A DNA stretch of 54,469 bases from Pseudomonadota bacterium (GCA_021792835.1 JAJYTY010000004.1:1-54469); one strand, 5' to 3'. Positions 49,601-54,276 are shown, numbered from the stretch's first letter. A program made the numbers and translations. The notes: generated by a model from the sequence alone, not told the origin.

Positions 49601-50405
49601 CCAGCCCGCTGGTGTTCACCGTCGACTGGAACAGCGCCGCGTGCTGCGCCGCGGCCTGACCGCCCGGCGGCGTCGCGCCGACCAGCACGTCGTGCGCGAA
49701 GATCGCCACGCCATGCTGCGCCAGCACCTTGCCGTCGATGACCACGGATCCGTCGCTGGACAGCGGCACGTCGCCGGCGAGCATGCGCCGCGACAGCGCG
49801 TCGTCCACCTTGCCCGATGCGCCGATCAGACGGTCGAGCACCTCGGACGTGGGAGTCACGACGGTGAAGCCGCCGACGTCGACGACGCCGCTGCGCCCGA
49901 CGATCAGGCCCTGCGAATCGGCGAACACCACGTTGCCGCCCAGCGCGCCGTCCTTGTAGGACCTGAGCACCCCTTCGATGTCGACGGGACCGCCGGTGAC
50001 GATGTTGACCAGCCGGCTCGTGCCCCCCGGCAGCAGCATGTTGACGTCATTGCCGCGCCCGACGACGAAGCGGCTGAAGCTGTTGTAGCCGATGCCCGCG
50101 CTGATCGTGCGGGTGGCGATGTCGGTGACGTTCGGCGCGACCTGGGAGACGATGGTCTGCGTGCGTCCGTCGGGGACGATGGCGTTGCCCGCGGCGGGCG
50201 CGATCACCGGCGCGCCGGCCCACGCCGGCGTGGAGAAACCCATCGCCAGCGCGACCGCCAGCGCCGCCGGCACGAGCACGGCAGCCTGCTGCTGCGACCG
50301 CGAGTGCGTAGCCGCGCGCTCGGGCCGGGCGACGCGGACTTGCGCGCCGTGTCGCGTCACGCGTACCCGCGCCACGGCCGAGCGCCTGTTGTCTGCCGTC
50401 CGCAT
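31692..50405 (-). CDS. 6237-aa TpsA exoprotein, LktA/FHA-like filamentous adhesin
   Basis: Long extended signal peptide (MRTADNRR...AALAVALAMGFSTPAWA); TPS domain SFSRFVVGRGNDVNMLLPGGTSRLVNIVTGGPVDIEGVLRSYKDGALGGNVVFADSQGLIVGRSGVVDVGGFTVVTPTSEVLD; thousands of residues of Ala/Gly/Ser/Thr/Val-rich beta-helix-like repeats; stop lies 4 nt before the tpsB start codon. Confidence 0.93.
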   Translation of the reverse strand: MRTADNRRSAVARVRVTRHGAQVRVARPERAATHSRSQQQAAVLVPAALAVALAMGFSTPAWAGAPVIAPAAGNAIVPDGRTQTIVSQVAPNVTDIATRTISAGIGYNSFSRFVVGRGNDVNMLLPGGTSRLVNIVTGGPVDIEGVLRSYKDGALGGNVVFADSQGLIVGRSGVVDVGGFTVVTPTSEVLDRLIGASGKVDDALSRRMLAGDVPLSSDGSVVIDGKVLAQHGVAIFAHDVLVGATPPGGQAAAQHAALFQSTVNTSGLVQGAAIVARGGSIEIVAAHDATVDGTLSADASSGGAGSVSISAGHDVHVGAHISTDGAPGTGAGSISIRSGRDIDVAATAVLSAAGVGAGSDGGHVSIKAGRNLDVADGATLHAQAGSSGNAGEIELSAKDKATLGRLNLDLGAAHGQAGLLLVDPTDLIVDNTNDSTYTTGGGSVQLIASNSITIDGTGVINTEASGGASGGNIELDAPSISILGGAQLLAGTGANAGTITLNAQATATTAAQIDIGGSSGPSAVLQGGNIMLEATSDVAQSYDHATITIQDAKLTASGTLSAIATATGGTQLNAVAAAGSADVLASVKIIGASNVTSAGAMTLSSSATSTVAATGAIPASLSLPADASVAVDQVDSVSTVEIGGSSSVSTTGTNQALALDATNHVTSNVVADASGASAGASVAVNIVKVQTSSSIDGSAKVDSTGKLQLSGTTTVAMSTSAKASQGGASSTAGSGSAASQYLSDPRFAPDLGTTDGAVTGAAALSISDLASSTTVGMSSTTQATAGGQLQLQAQAANAASSIADGSAVGSGSGQLGIGAAVALNLDHVSDDATLAQDVNAGSLDVSAQMTGGIAANSFITSATAGAGASDVGVAGALATNLLDSEAVAQVASGSVQITGGGSVNVGSDDLTSSSVSALPAGAGASGGSVGVGASVALNIVATRSDAQLADGTSLTGAGAVTLQADGTHVVSTQADQGAAGGVAVTPVVALSLVNDQTQATIGALTGGLQAGGAVQVSASQTATEATEASGSAAGGKAAVGAALAVSVINDSVLATTSTSVDAGGAVDFAASGVSLSVASATASASGGNQATSSGSAPSGEDSSVDAKIQKQSNSAQGKAKSAGVGDSSQQSADSTSSGSENGKGSTSEGSVAVAAAIAVDVANSTVQAYVPAAVGVTAADGLGVTAVSNMDARTIADGSQVAGGGTSVGIGAAVAITLAHQVNDATLGSSTALSTAPTTGTLTAGDYQAGSLTVTALQTDQGVASPAVPGSTSPGPTTVDATVGTQSGREDLYSAQATSGAGASKVGLAGSLAVNVIHSDSSATVTGAADVTIGGGAVNLGAADLMSADATALPTGKGASGGKLGVGASVALNTITENSQASIDDGATLNGTLGSLNVAANSLTDTASTAQAGAAGGVAVDAVVAMSILDETTQASVGSGDSFTTSGDVGIEAASSGTNTASADASVNGSGSSVAVGGSVAVITGPGILGATGGGSAITSQTTASLNRDGVIGGNLQITASSDRTYDAESTASVSGNQFSSAMQNGNDSTSGGGSVASGDTLNTSQAQDAMSKGSSDSSQTQGKASGNSSSQGKVSVAAAVGAVIAGDQVSAGIGGGTSTAQRSVSTGGSVQVSATNQGDVFTEGNGATDTSSKVGIGVGVALSVVDNGTSANIGSYTTLHTPGAVSVHATSTENQDAAFTDGRVAAVAMSGASAGKVAVAGAIAVAVSTSSTTAGVGDYVTISDASGGASGALSVQADNTSSWGVNAWSGSKSNQGVGIGASIAAVISTDTYSATLGQHDNVDAAGVTVSATNEKVDNPLSAVTTLAGDVSSDASSDSSSFGGNLQSDAAAVQSQLKTLAGTALQDALLGQNNYLAEVGAGAASGGSAAISGGFAVEVIDNQVTASVGSDTTIHAGGGVSVQAQDDTASKTLVGSLAASSGSAGVGVDGAFLYDDSSIQASLDSGVNIASSTSVNVDAGSTQSVDLFELSAGAADEAGVAGVIGVITSQRNATATIGDGSSITSSGAVGVSASNDVSDLNIGGSIGVGGSAGIGATLISTIIDGGASATVDSSQSTPTTIDAASLDVNAGTSENLINVAVAGSAAGDVAISGAATPLVEQIGTSAGIGPYASVHTSGAVQVEATDQSQVVNVGGAVGGAGSVGVGLTGAASDFTNTISAAIGSNSTVDAGSVEVQAGGSVLADNIVVAGAVGGDVGASGVLSPVTEQESVTASIGPDSAITTTDAATGFVDVLANASTQVFNIGGAVGGGAVGVGGSAAATVLTDTTRASVGDGSVVNAVGAVEVAADDTENVSTAVVSGAAGGVGVAVALASSDIVDTTEAYIGYGAMVDANSVDVGASDDTTIDDIAGSAAGGGTGVSAGADVVVLVKHTHAWIGEESPGGSGAAATVDATGGDVTVGASSGESVTSTVAGAAIGGDAGAAGAVQTYVLTGDTQAGIGAGDTVSAYGNVAVLASDTDSLNALVGGGALGGAAGIGASIGVSVVQQTTLAGIGSDAVVSALGHGNAQILTSGFSGEFSNHQSDINATTASEAGSEGNNLTLHPRTASPVTRGVHGVLVNASASGAIDAIAVSGAVGGAVGAAISGSVPVVISDTEASIGSGATINGSGTPAAAQSVAVAAASDLYVRGITGALGGGGAVGIGAGLLTNVIDNTTKAFIDSGATVSAASNVDVTANASEDFGGVAASAGLGGTVGVAGGATVLALDDTTYATIDGSVDAGGSVVVAADDQTRVALTAGSLGLGITGVGVGAGIGVAVLIKDTEATVGQSAVINAGGNGSDAAFGLYTSGTSSATTPGQGLLVSADSGQSIDSSALAGAGGAFAGVAGAVGVQAVLTTTLASIDGGAQIDTSSAGASSNQNVDVVARDSTAMADSAGAAGVGFAGVGGAVNVAVLTSDTAASIGDNATVDPLGDVSVAAYANKAISSNVEGVAGGVVGLGASINVLAIANGTDASKAKGSDSQTIGSLTSTSGGQSAGGNADSAMHNNSIGSQYLSSSSNSSVTSASTSAQNAQDSASASSVLDGNGASGTSASIGNATVHAGGSISVDSQDTVSVAANSGAAAFGVVGIGAGVGVAVDTADNTASIAGTSTLSGSSISVDATSTHSIGETSVAGAAGLLAGADAVVAYSSDTSQTSAYVQGSTLHAGGSIGVSATSTRNLQSTGAGAAIAGSVAAGASVAIANVGGSVQAYADNATFGTLASPVGEVDIGATSYDSAQTQSVALSAGIGIALDGSVATSTVSPGVSTYFDGGSIVGASAVNIDGEADNAATATATGGSIAIVGSAGASVATATAAPDVTADISGSSIQAASLALHAEVGQSHSVPSGVTATASGMSGAAFVGANASSASANNNAQAIASAENSGLDVSGAIDVQGLLNSDQNASSTGVAIGGLLALGADLASAGSDTTTRATFNDMGAVHAGQLTLNADGTDGNFANATAGSGGAIAGAAAVATTSSQGQTVASIGNDTANPVIPGNYDVHDGAVSITATHAANFGGWVDSTNAAVVGASGAELNNTVDSVVSAALGPSIQVLATDFTLDAKNYATKLFRNEGSYDPAYNPDLGGWDVNSGSGGLINAPAASSSTDVTLATTATVGDGSSVHLLPPLSAGQVSTLFIEAYNDAVVQQRVQMNSGGAVALAAVSDSIDVNDTATVSIGNQSTLLVDIGDVEIGAWGNANLYAIGVATTYGAAGAPTGSAHVDYTGTDLVSVGTNAEVQATDGIDPLDGSAPSNGTVTIAAGDSPTDVQQTLSAYSEIDLYNNTVIPIPIPPDPQSNITSNALVVIAADPNQVVSSTDPSLDTHYGINAAGNIYLSADQGAMSTTANGTGTNIYLQTLSKAASAVSEFFGGGAVTFKITGGSTSQSGSSAILAAGLVDTGIQRDKYLTISYAGTTQQAGGTCDPTVSACLDAPTPGAIGYTTTQIAPGGDMVARLAKLQQLKAEYASDPIAQGAYDNEISFMETELVSLGMGKFVNGTFQLNSDAQEPQSVAQQNLPVDEASLSAGIANLGLATSSLSGGDGLYATAIGNTVNDPQHGIIALADSALTTIQGFGNYAGYTAVPTGQTSSVGSLQLSDVGTQETNLKNEAAAFQSDASSDSTAQQDITTQIGDISAAASSLDTATGGTANAQNAAFASTLGTAQSRIGTDLNTINTNVGDESSQAVSMKTSLNLLNSDLSGLAYGSKTSSDTTAYGKLTYYTAPTGNTLAQGGDLGLLNNAVVDAVKAEAASASANYAAEQASYQALTAAATQDGSIGQFVSLLTNDATTVATDLTSASGAASVQQINVDPTVARLGNINANAQVLTSSAQVLNPTLQALIPAGLSLGANQGEGAGQLQAPGDASITITNNTADPLSLNGLTIPDYIAGYVLFNGAQVNSAQDISAINAGGAQSYFGSVVTRADSPTPSITIQSNYNPNDSTFYAPSTPPNALYYLRTQMVAPDITNNGAITNYNGSVVIDSSAGNIYQDGTIDAQSVSITAHDGDYAANYVNSISSVAGDPSAQNPATSNATCPNGITSPCASEAGLGQGIIANGNVSIAARYLNINGLIQSGIVDNTLTIAPTDLLTTTNLASIGATAYQTTSNYYAKNPTSGALITLSTDAQGNSLYVNPNNGAIEFGAAYATDYYASTGGSASNDSYELVSPNSNINATFDAAHQRYTVDSTEVHGGYIQLYGQILDTSPNAGQLKVLDGFGSISIDNQTTDPVVLSTLNTGPDPSANGRGTAGVIDITDVHLDSAISQQVDVTHTVYTYDPTALGGQGGVIETYQTGTLNADGTGNYGALHTDPTVAGRSDSYNPMAGQRYVFATASDNNITTSFTTTSTDLLGLSSLQVASYSNVNNVATTPGPTTLLPNGTYISSDSTATSSDSLVYDGTNGIIIASTPTVTSVPNSQLEGQGSESTTTDYLTQSKLSQTGSSTSCVWWTACIASDTTNTYSLSQDYTQIVTTSLKADYAIGISFTGSSTGSIQVESAGNVVLTGAIGNANGSTSISAGMGSGNPTSSIVQGASTALVRSTSIQLDASGSIGGVTDTAIGAPVDAPIAVQLGGGALSAVAGGNGGSGNLSISSSGNLVIGSVSADVPAGQSSVSLSSDLDIVGAAANSLVQGDYVSLVAPNGQITGAGGGALMVDSGFTTDQALRPFGPTQSPTPYYGLQAQAGGNIDIAAGRWADDSAGNLLLDTVVSSGGDVTLSAPGQILDNNPVQTVDERTQQNLLNFWQSLGLTAGSENTLRQEQTIAAFDASVTQEYDQYWAIRDSQPGGGAVYDPNFQVTLSEQQLKALAAQKQTPEQISALQASQTQQYHTLNSEVGGLTSSYVAGYQYQATAAQRASLTQGATWSTDTLSFALSAALLKTVTNTNDVVKAPNVSGRTVTLDAGTGVGETIQSGDGTNNSFGTVIDAGTRPSAMTQSQQVQLASAEASDLLLTVHYAGGTVQVPLGTPYAQLTATQQAALDAAASGQAYTTGSYLTILTKRPLNVAPSVSLNVAVSSPPNGTLDVGDAYIASLGSVALGSISVPGEARIKVDGSLTNAASSVIRTGNIILEAADGTIGAVAGNGTATDLALSLLPGASITARAENGVYISTPGADALVDTIYSPGTVSLLAGGSILDVNQDQSLNVLADQVLLDAQAGSIGSASYLFNVGVTTPSGGITADAATAGQSVWLYGPAGYDFVIDGVDSGGAVELQAAGDSTIAGSVDALSQVSLSAGGRQVITGGGDVSAATGNVLLDADSLKMLDGARIDAASGDVAIDTTGDALVTGVSSESSDANAVSVVAGGHILAGTAPGRTDISATTAGAGVSLDAGLGIGDETEADTEATDATGQPAGTANQITAVPNPLIIRTGHIALSSTSGNIDVTTSAAVASGTISAADGSVDVSALQDLGLSSITAPLGGVTVQSAGALDLGDVASGGTQNLQSVGNLDAGSLVTTGLPGDPGNIDLVSTAGGIDVGNADSRNGSISADAFGAVSFGALASKGPLSISSQTAIDLPAISIGSGSAFGAPVIRIATITPSPGTAAPFELDLGGADGGVGLYASVAIDTTMPVVIGSLRETDAFISSPSPVFAIDSGYILHNMLLVLPDETINLSGVSPRPVDPKFVGLFDPGYVFRLTQIGYHTSSNAFFVNDTHTSEIAYLLGGGALLNQNFVEDFVRAALNGDTDPLEPYRRSGMETWVVPLRAPVDYGMRYGIEWPQQPAVGTGHGKLGLSRRDGKLHLSRL

Positions 50406-50482
50406 GCTGCCTCCCCCCGTTCTGCCGGGCGCTCACGCCGCCCGTTGGCTCTGCGCCTGCCCCGCCGCGAGCTTCGCCGCGG

Positions 50483-50514
50483 TCGGATGTTGCTGTTGTC
50501 GGATGTTGCTGTTG
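50483..50514. repeat. Perfect 16-bp tandem duplication in the sapC-tpsA intergenic region
   Basis: tcggatgttgctgttg at 50483-50498 repeated exactly at 50499-50514. Confidence 0.9.
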
Positions 50515-50525
50515 TCCGAGTTCGC

Positions 50526-51338
50526 TCAGGAGCCCGCCGCGGCATCGAGCGCCGCGCTGCGGGATCCATCCGCCTCGCCGTCTACAGGGCCCTTCGTCCC
50601 ATCGATCTCCACCTCGCCGGCGGCCTCGACCAGAGCCTTGCGCAGCAGGTCCACCGAGCGCAGGCTGAACAGGTGCGCGTAGATCGGCGCCAGGAACCCT
50701 CCATCGCGCAGTCGCAACAGCGCGTCCGCGCCCAGCGTGGCGAGCCTTTGCTCGTCGACGGTCATGAAGCCGTGGATCACCGAACTGCTGGCCTGGCCGA
50801 CGCTGGTCTCGATCGTGACCTGGCGCAGCAGCTGGAGTTCGTGGATCGCCGCCAGGAAGGCGTCGGTCCGCCTGGCCGCGACGAAATACTTGTCGACCAG
50901 GTCGATGGTGCTCATGAGCAGCGGCGTTTCCTTGCCATCGGCGTCGAACAGGCGCTGGCCGGCGGAGCGGCCGAGCAGTTCGCTGTGCTCGTCGATGCAG
51001 GTGACCGCGTTGCCGCCGGCGACCTCGCCGCGCATGAACGGGTAGCGCCGCAGGAAGGCCGGGATGTAGCCGCCCTTCCAGCGGCCATCGTCGTCGACCA
51101 GCAGGTTGCGCGACGGCCTGACGCCGACCAGGAAGACCGTGGTCGGATAGGGTTTCGAGGGGGCGAAGACGATCGGCAGATGCGCCAGCGCGGCGGCGAA
51201 CTCGTCGACCACCGCCGGGATCACATGCGTATCCCGGGCAAAAGCGTAGCGGTCCTCGGAATCGACCACCATCCAATCCCGATGGCGATCCCGGTTCAAC
51301 GGGACGACCGATTTGTAGAACAGCGGATTCGGCTCCAT
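50526..51338 (-). CDS. SapC-family protein
   Basis: MEPNPLFYKSVVPLNRDRHRDWMVVDSEDRYAFARDTHVIPAVVDEFAAALAHLPIVFAPS...NLLVDDDGRWKGGYIPAFLRRYPFM is characteristic of the SapC family. Confidence 0.88.
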   Translation of the reverse strand: MEPNPLFYKSVVPLNRDRHRDWMVVDSEDRYAFARDTHVIPAVVDEFAAALAHLPIVFAPSKPYPTTVFLVGVRPSRNLLVDDDGRWKGGYIPAFLRRYPFMRGEVAGGNAVTCIDEHSELLGRSAGQRLFDADGKETPLLMSTIDLVDKYFVAARRTDAFLAAIHELQLLRQVTIETSVGQASSSVIHGFMTVDEQRLATLGADALLRLRDGGFLAPIYAHLFSLRSVDLLRKALVEAAGEVEIDGTKGPVDGEADGSRSAALDAAAGS

Positions 51339-51407
51339 GCCTGCCCCGAGAGAGATCCTGGAAAACAACCCGGCGCAGCTACGCGCGAATCGCGAGGGGG
51401 TCCAACC

Positions 51408-51435
51408 AGACTAGGCGCCCTGGAAGGAGTGTCAA
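51408..51435 (-). promoter_or_regulatory. Candidate sigma70 promoter for sapC(-tpsA-tpsB)
   Basis: Minus strand TTGACA (51435-51430), 16-bp spacer, TAGTCT (51413-51408); about 70 nt upstream of the sapC start. Confidence 0.45.
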
Positions 51436-51837
51436 CCCCAAGTTATCCCAGTGTCACTTGGGCCGGCCACCCCCCGATCGCAGGGGGCGCATCGATGCCG
51501 GTAACACACCGTCGCCGGCACGCACTCGGGAGCTCCCGGGGATTCCCCATTGCCGATGGCCGCGGACGCGGCACGGCTTGCGGATGATGATCCGCTGAAT
51601 ACCCGTCGAATCCGTAGCGACAGCCCGGCTGGCGAAAGCGCGACGGAATAAGGCCAGGATTTCATCGATTTGGCACAGAGATCCACATTCAGTTACCTCT
51701 GTAACGAAATCAGCCGCGCAAACCGCGTCGTCCGTCGCGTATTTGCAGCCTGGCCCGAGGAGCAAGTTTTGCAGACGCTGCCTGCAAGATCTCCCCCATC
51801 CCCCCCGAACTGTCAAGACACCGAGGCATAGCGTAAT

Positions 51838-51919
51838 AACCTAAAGGTCGCTTGACATCAAAACCTAGAACATGTACAACATAAAAACCTAAGTACCGCA
51901 AGCCAGGATTCCCTAGAAG
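51838..51919. repeat. Direct-repeat array (CCTA core, 24-bp period) overlapping the fic promoter
   Basis: AACCTA at 51838, 51862 and 51886 plus CCCTA at 51911; CCTA cores at 51840/51864/51888/51912, exactly 24 bp apart. Confidence 0.7.
51852..51880 (+). promoter_or_regulatory. Candidate sigma70 promoter of the Fic-family gene
   Basis: TTGACA (51852-51857), 17-bp spacer, TACAAC (51875-51880), embedded in the 24-bp repeat array. Confidence 0.45.
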
Positions 51920-53437
51920 ATGGCAACGCCCACCGACAAGCTCGCTCAGTCGCTCGATGCCCTGAAGGCGCTTCAGGACGCAAAGGCTGTCGCGATCCGG
52001 TCGTCCGACCTGTCCCGCGTCCATCGCGAGCGCCTGCTCAGGAACGGCTTCATCCGCGAGGTCATGAAGGGCTGGTACATCCCTGTCCGGCCCTCTGGCC
52101 CTGCGGGCGAGAGTACGGACTGGTACGCGTCCTTCTGGCCGTTCTGCGCGGCCTACCTGAGCGAGCGCTTCGGACAAGACTGGTGCCTTGGTGCAGAGCA
52201 TTCCATCGCTTTGCACACTGGCAACTGGAACGTTCCGCGCCAACTTCTCGTTCGCGCAACACGCGGGGGCAACAAGCCAACCGGGCTGCTGCACGACACG
52301 TCGATTTTTGATCTCCGCCTTGAGGTCCCTCAGCCAGGGGACATTCAGATCATCGACGGCCTACGGGTGATGCGCTTGCCTGCTGCGCTGATTGCCTGCG
52401 CGCCGGGACATTTCGCGGCGCACCCCGTCGAAATGCGCGCTGCGCTTGCCATGGTTGCCGACGCTTCCGATGTGCTTGGCCGCCTACTCGATGGCGGCCA
52501 TAGCAGCATTGCGGGACGACTTGCAGGGGCTTTCCGCAACATCGGGCGCGACCAGATCGCGGAGTCGATCACCGCGACGATGAGGGCAGCGGGCTATACG
52601 GTCAACGAGACCGATCCATTCGCCGACCGACCGCCCATCGCTATCGGACAGCGGGAGACATCGCCCGTTGGCAACCGCCTGCGTATGTCGTGGGCCGAGA
52701 TGCGAGGAACAGTGCTGGAGCGCTTCCCGCCCGCGCCGGGTCTGCCTCGCGATGTCGCCGCCTATCTGAACAAGGTCGAAGATGCCTATGCAACCGATGC
52801 CTACAACTCACTCTCGATCGAGGGATACAGGGTCAGCGCTGAACTGATCGAGCGCGTCCGATCCGGCAACTGGAGCCCTGACAAGGACACAGACCGCGAG
52901 CATCAGGATGCACTTGCGGCGCGCGGTTACTGGCAGGCCTTCCAGAAAGTCAAGGACACGCTCGATCGGATATTGCAGGGAGGAAACGCAGGCGAAGCAG
53001 CGCAGGCCGATCACGGCACTTGGTATCGGGAAATGTTTGCTCCCAGCGTGACGGCGGGCATCCTGAAACCTGCAGACCTTGCGGGCTATCGAAACGGCCC
53101 AGTTTTCATTCGCCAGTCGATGCATGTGCCGCCGCGTAGCGAAGCCGTGCGCGAGCTGATGCCCGCCTTCTTCGATCTCCTGCGCGACGAAAGTGAGCCG
53201 TCCGTGCGCGTCGTGCTCGGGCACTTCTACTTCGTGAACATCCACCCGTACCTGGATGGAAATGGGCGGATGGGGCGCTTCTTGATGAATGCGATGCTGG
53301 CCTCGGGCGGCTATCAGTGGACCGTCGTACCGCTTGCACAGCGGACTCGCTACATGAACGCCCTCGAAACGGCGAGCATCGGACGAGACATCAGGCCCTT
53401 TGCGGACCTCCTGGCGGAACTTGCGGGTCACGGATAG
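51920..53437 (+). CDS. Fic-family protein with an AbiEi-like winged-HTH/antitoxin-like N-terminal region
   Basis: N-term AKAVAIRSSDLSRVHRERLLRNGFIREVMKGWYIP resembles AbiEi-type wHTH; C-term canonical Fic motif HPYLDGNGRMGRFLMN; SLSIEG fits the (S/T)xxxE(G/N) inhibitory-helix motif N-terminal to the Fic core. Confidence 0.85.
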   Translation: MATPTDKLAQSLDALKALQDAKAVAIRSSDLSRVHRERLLRNGFIREVMKGWYIPVRPSGPAGESTDWYASFWPFCAAYLSERFGQDWCLGAEHSIALHTGNWNVPRQLLVRATRGGNKPTGLLHDTSIFDLRLEVPQPGDIQIIDGLRVMRLPAALIACAPGHFAAHPVEMRAALAMVADASDVLGRLLDGGHSSIAGRLAGAFRNIGRDQIAESITATMRAAGYTVNETDPFADRPPIAIGQRETSPVGNRLRMSWAEMRGTVLERFPPAPGLPRDVAAYLNKVEDAYATDAYNSLSIEGYRVSAELIERVRSGNWSPDKDTDREHQDALAARGYWQAFQKVKDTLDRILQGGNAGEAAQADHGTWYREMFAPSVTAGILKPADLAGYRNGPVFIRQSMHVPPRSEAVRELMPAFFDLLRDESEPSVRVVLGHFYFVNIHPYLDGNGRMGRFLMNAMLASGGYQWTVVPLAQRTRYMNALETASIGRDIRPFADLLAELAGHG

Positions 53438-53472
53438 CGCGCGCATGTACCTTCATATCCAGATACCTGACA

Positions 53473-54087
53473 TCACGGAGTACCCGAGAGATCTTCCGAG
53501 AAACGGTACGTCTCGAAGTAGCACTTCTTCAGACACGTGCCGCCCTTAACAGGCTGTTGAAATACCGGAGGGGGTCGCGTTGGTGCAGAATCGGGATGAT
53601 GGGCGTGCGCCGGATCGCAGCGCGGGCTGGACGCCCGCGCAAGATCCGGTGTGCGGCGTGCCTCCTGCTTCCAGCGATCAGGCACCCAAAGACGCCACGC
53701 CGTGACAAGGCGCGAACAAGAGAGATCGGGATCGAGCTGAGCGTAGCCCTGTGTCGAACGCGCGCGGCAGGCCGCTGCGAGCGCGGCATCGTGAAGCCTT
53801 GTCTCTGCAAGGAAGCCGAGGCGCTTGAAGACCGCGCCGTTGCCGTATTGCTCGGCATAAGGGATGAGGCGCGCCACCTCGCGCTCGAGCGGGACCGGCA
53901 CATAGAGGCCATGGCCGATTCGCCGTAGCCAGCCCTGCTCCCGCCAGCGCGCGAGCAGCTTGGCGGCGGCAGGCCGGTCCAGGGTGAGAGTGCGCGCGAC
54001 GGTATCGACGGAGACCACGTCCTTCGCGGCCCGGAGCACGGCAGCGAGCCGTGCACGGGTGGCGGGGAGCGATGGTGCATCAAGCAT
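53473..54087 (-). pseudogene. AbiEi-type antitoxin/regulator with internal in-frame deletion and run-on C-terminus
   Basis: MLDAPSLPATRARLAAVLRAAKDVVSVDTVARTLTLDRPAAAKLLARWREQGWLRRIGHGLYVPVPLE (AbiEi wHTH) joined directly to EVARLIPYAEQYGNGAVFKRLGFLAETRL...GYAQLDPDLSCSRLVTAWRLWVPDRWKQE (AbiEi C-terminus); the central antitoxin domain is missing and the frame continues ~60 aa past the usual end. Confidence 0.65.
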
Positions 54088-54106
54088 CACGGCTATACCG
54101 TAGTAC

Positions 54107-54135
54107 GTCAAATTCCTATTTACATGGAATTCGAC
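54107..54135. promoter_or_regulatory. Near-perfect 10-bp inverted repeat upstream of the AbiEi gene (candidate operator)
   Basis: GTCAAATTCC (54107-54116) - TATTTACAT - GGAATTCGAC (54126-54135); 9/10 arms match. Confidence 0.6.
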
Positions 54136-54276
54136 GCGTCTGACTGTAGCGTCTTGACGACCGAACTCTAGGGTAGCGTGTTACATAGCCAGAAAGCTGC
54201 CTACTGGCCGCTTTCAGCGCGCACCTGTCCCAGGCCGTCGCGGCCTGACGCGGCGGCGAAGCGCGGCGGGTGCAAA

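Noticed and set aside
51432-51816. Small minus ORFs (84 aa, 120 aa) between sapC and fic
   Set aside because: No recognisable motif, overlapping frames and poor start context; likely non-coding, although a decayed element cannot be excluded.
53544-53560. aacaggctgttgaaata as an insertion-sequence end
   Set aside because: It resembles common IS/intergenic termini (GGCTGTTGAAA), but no matching inverted end or transposase fragment was found; too short to call.
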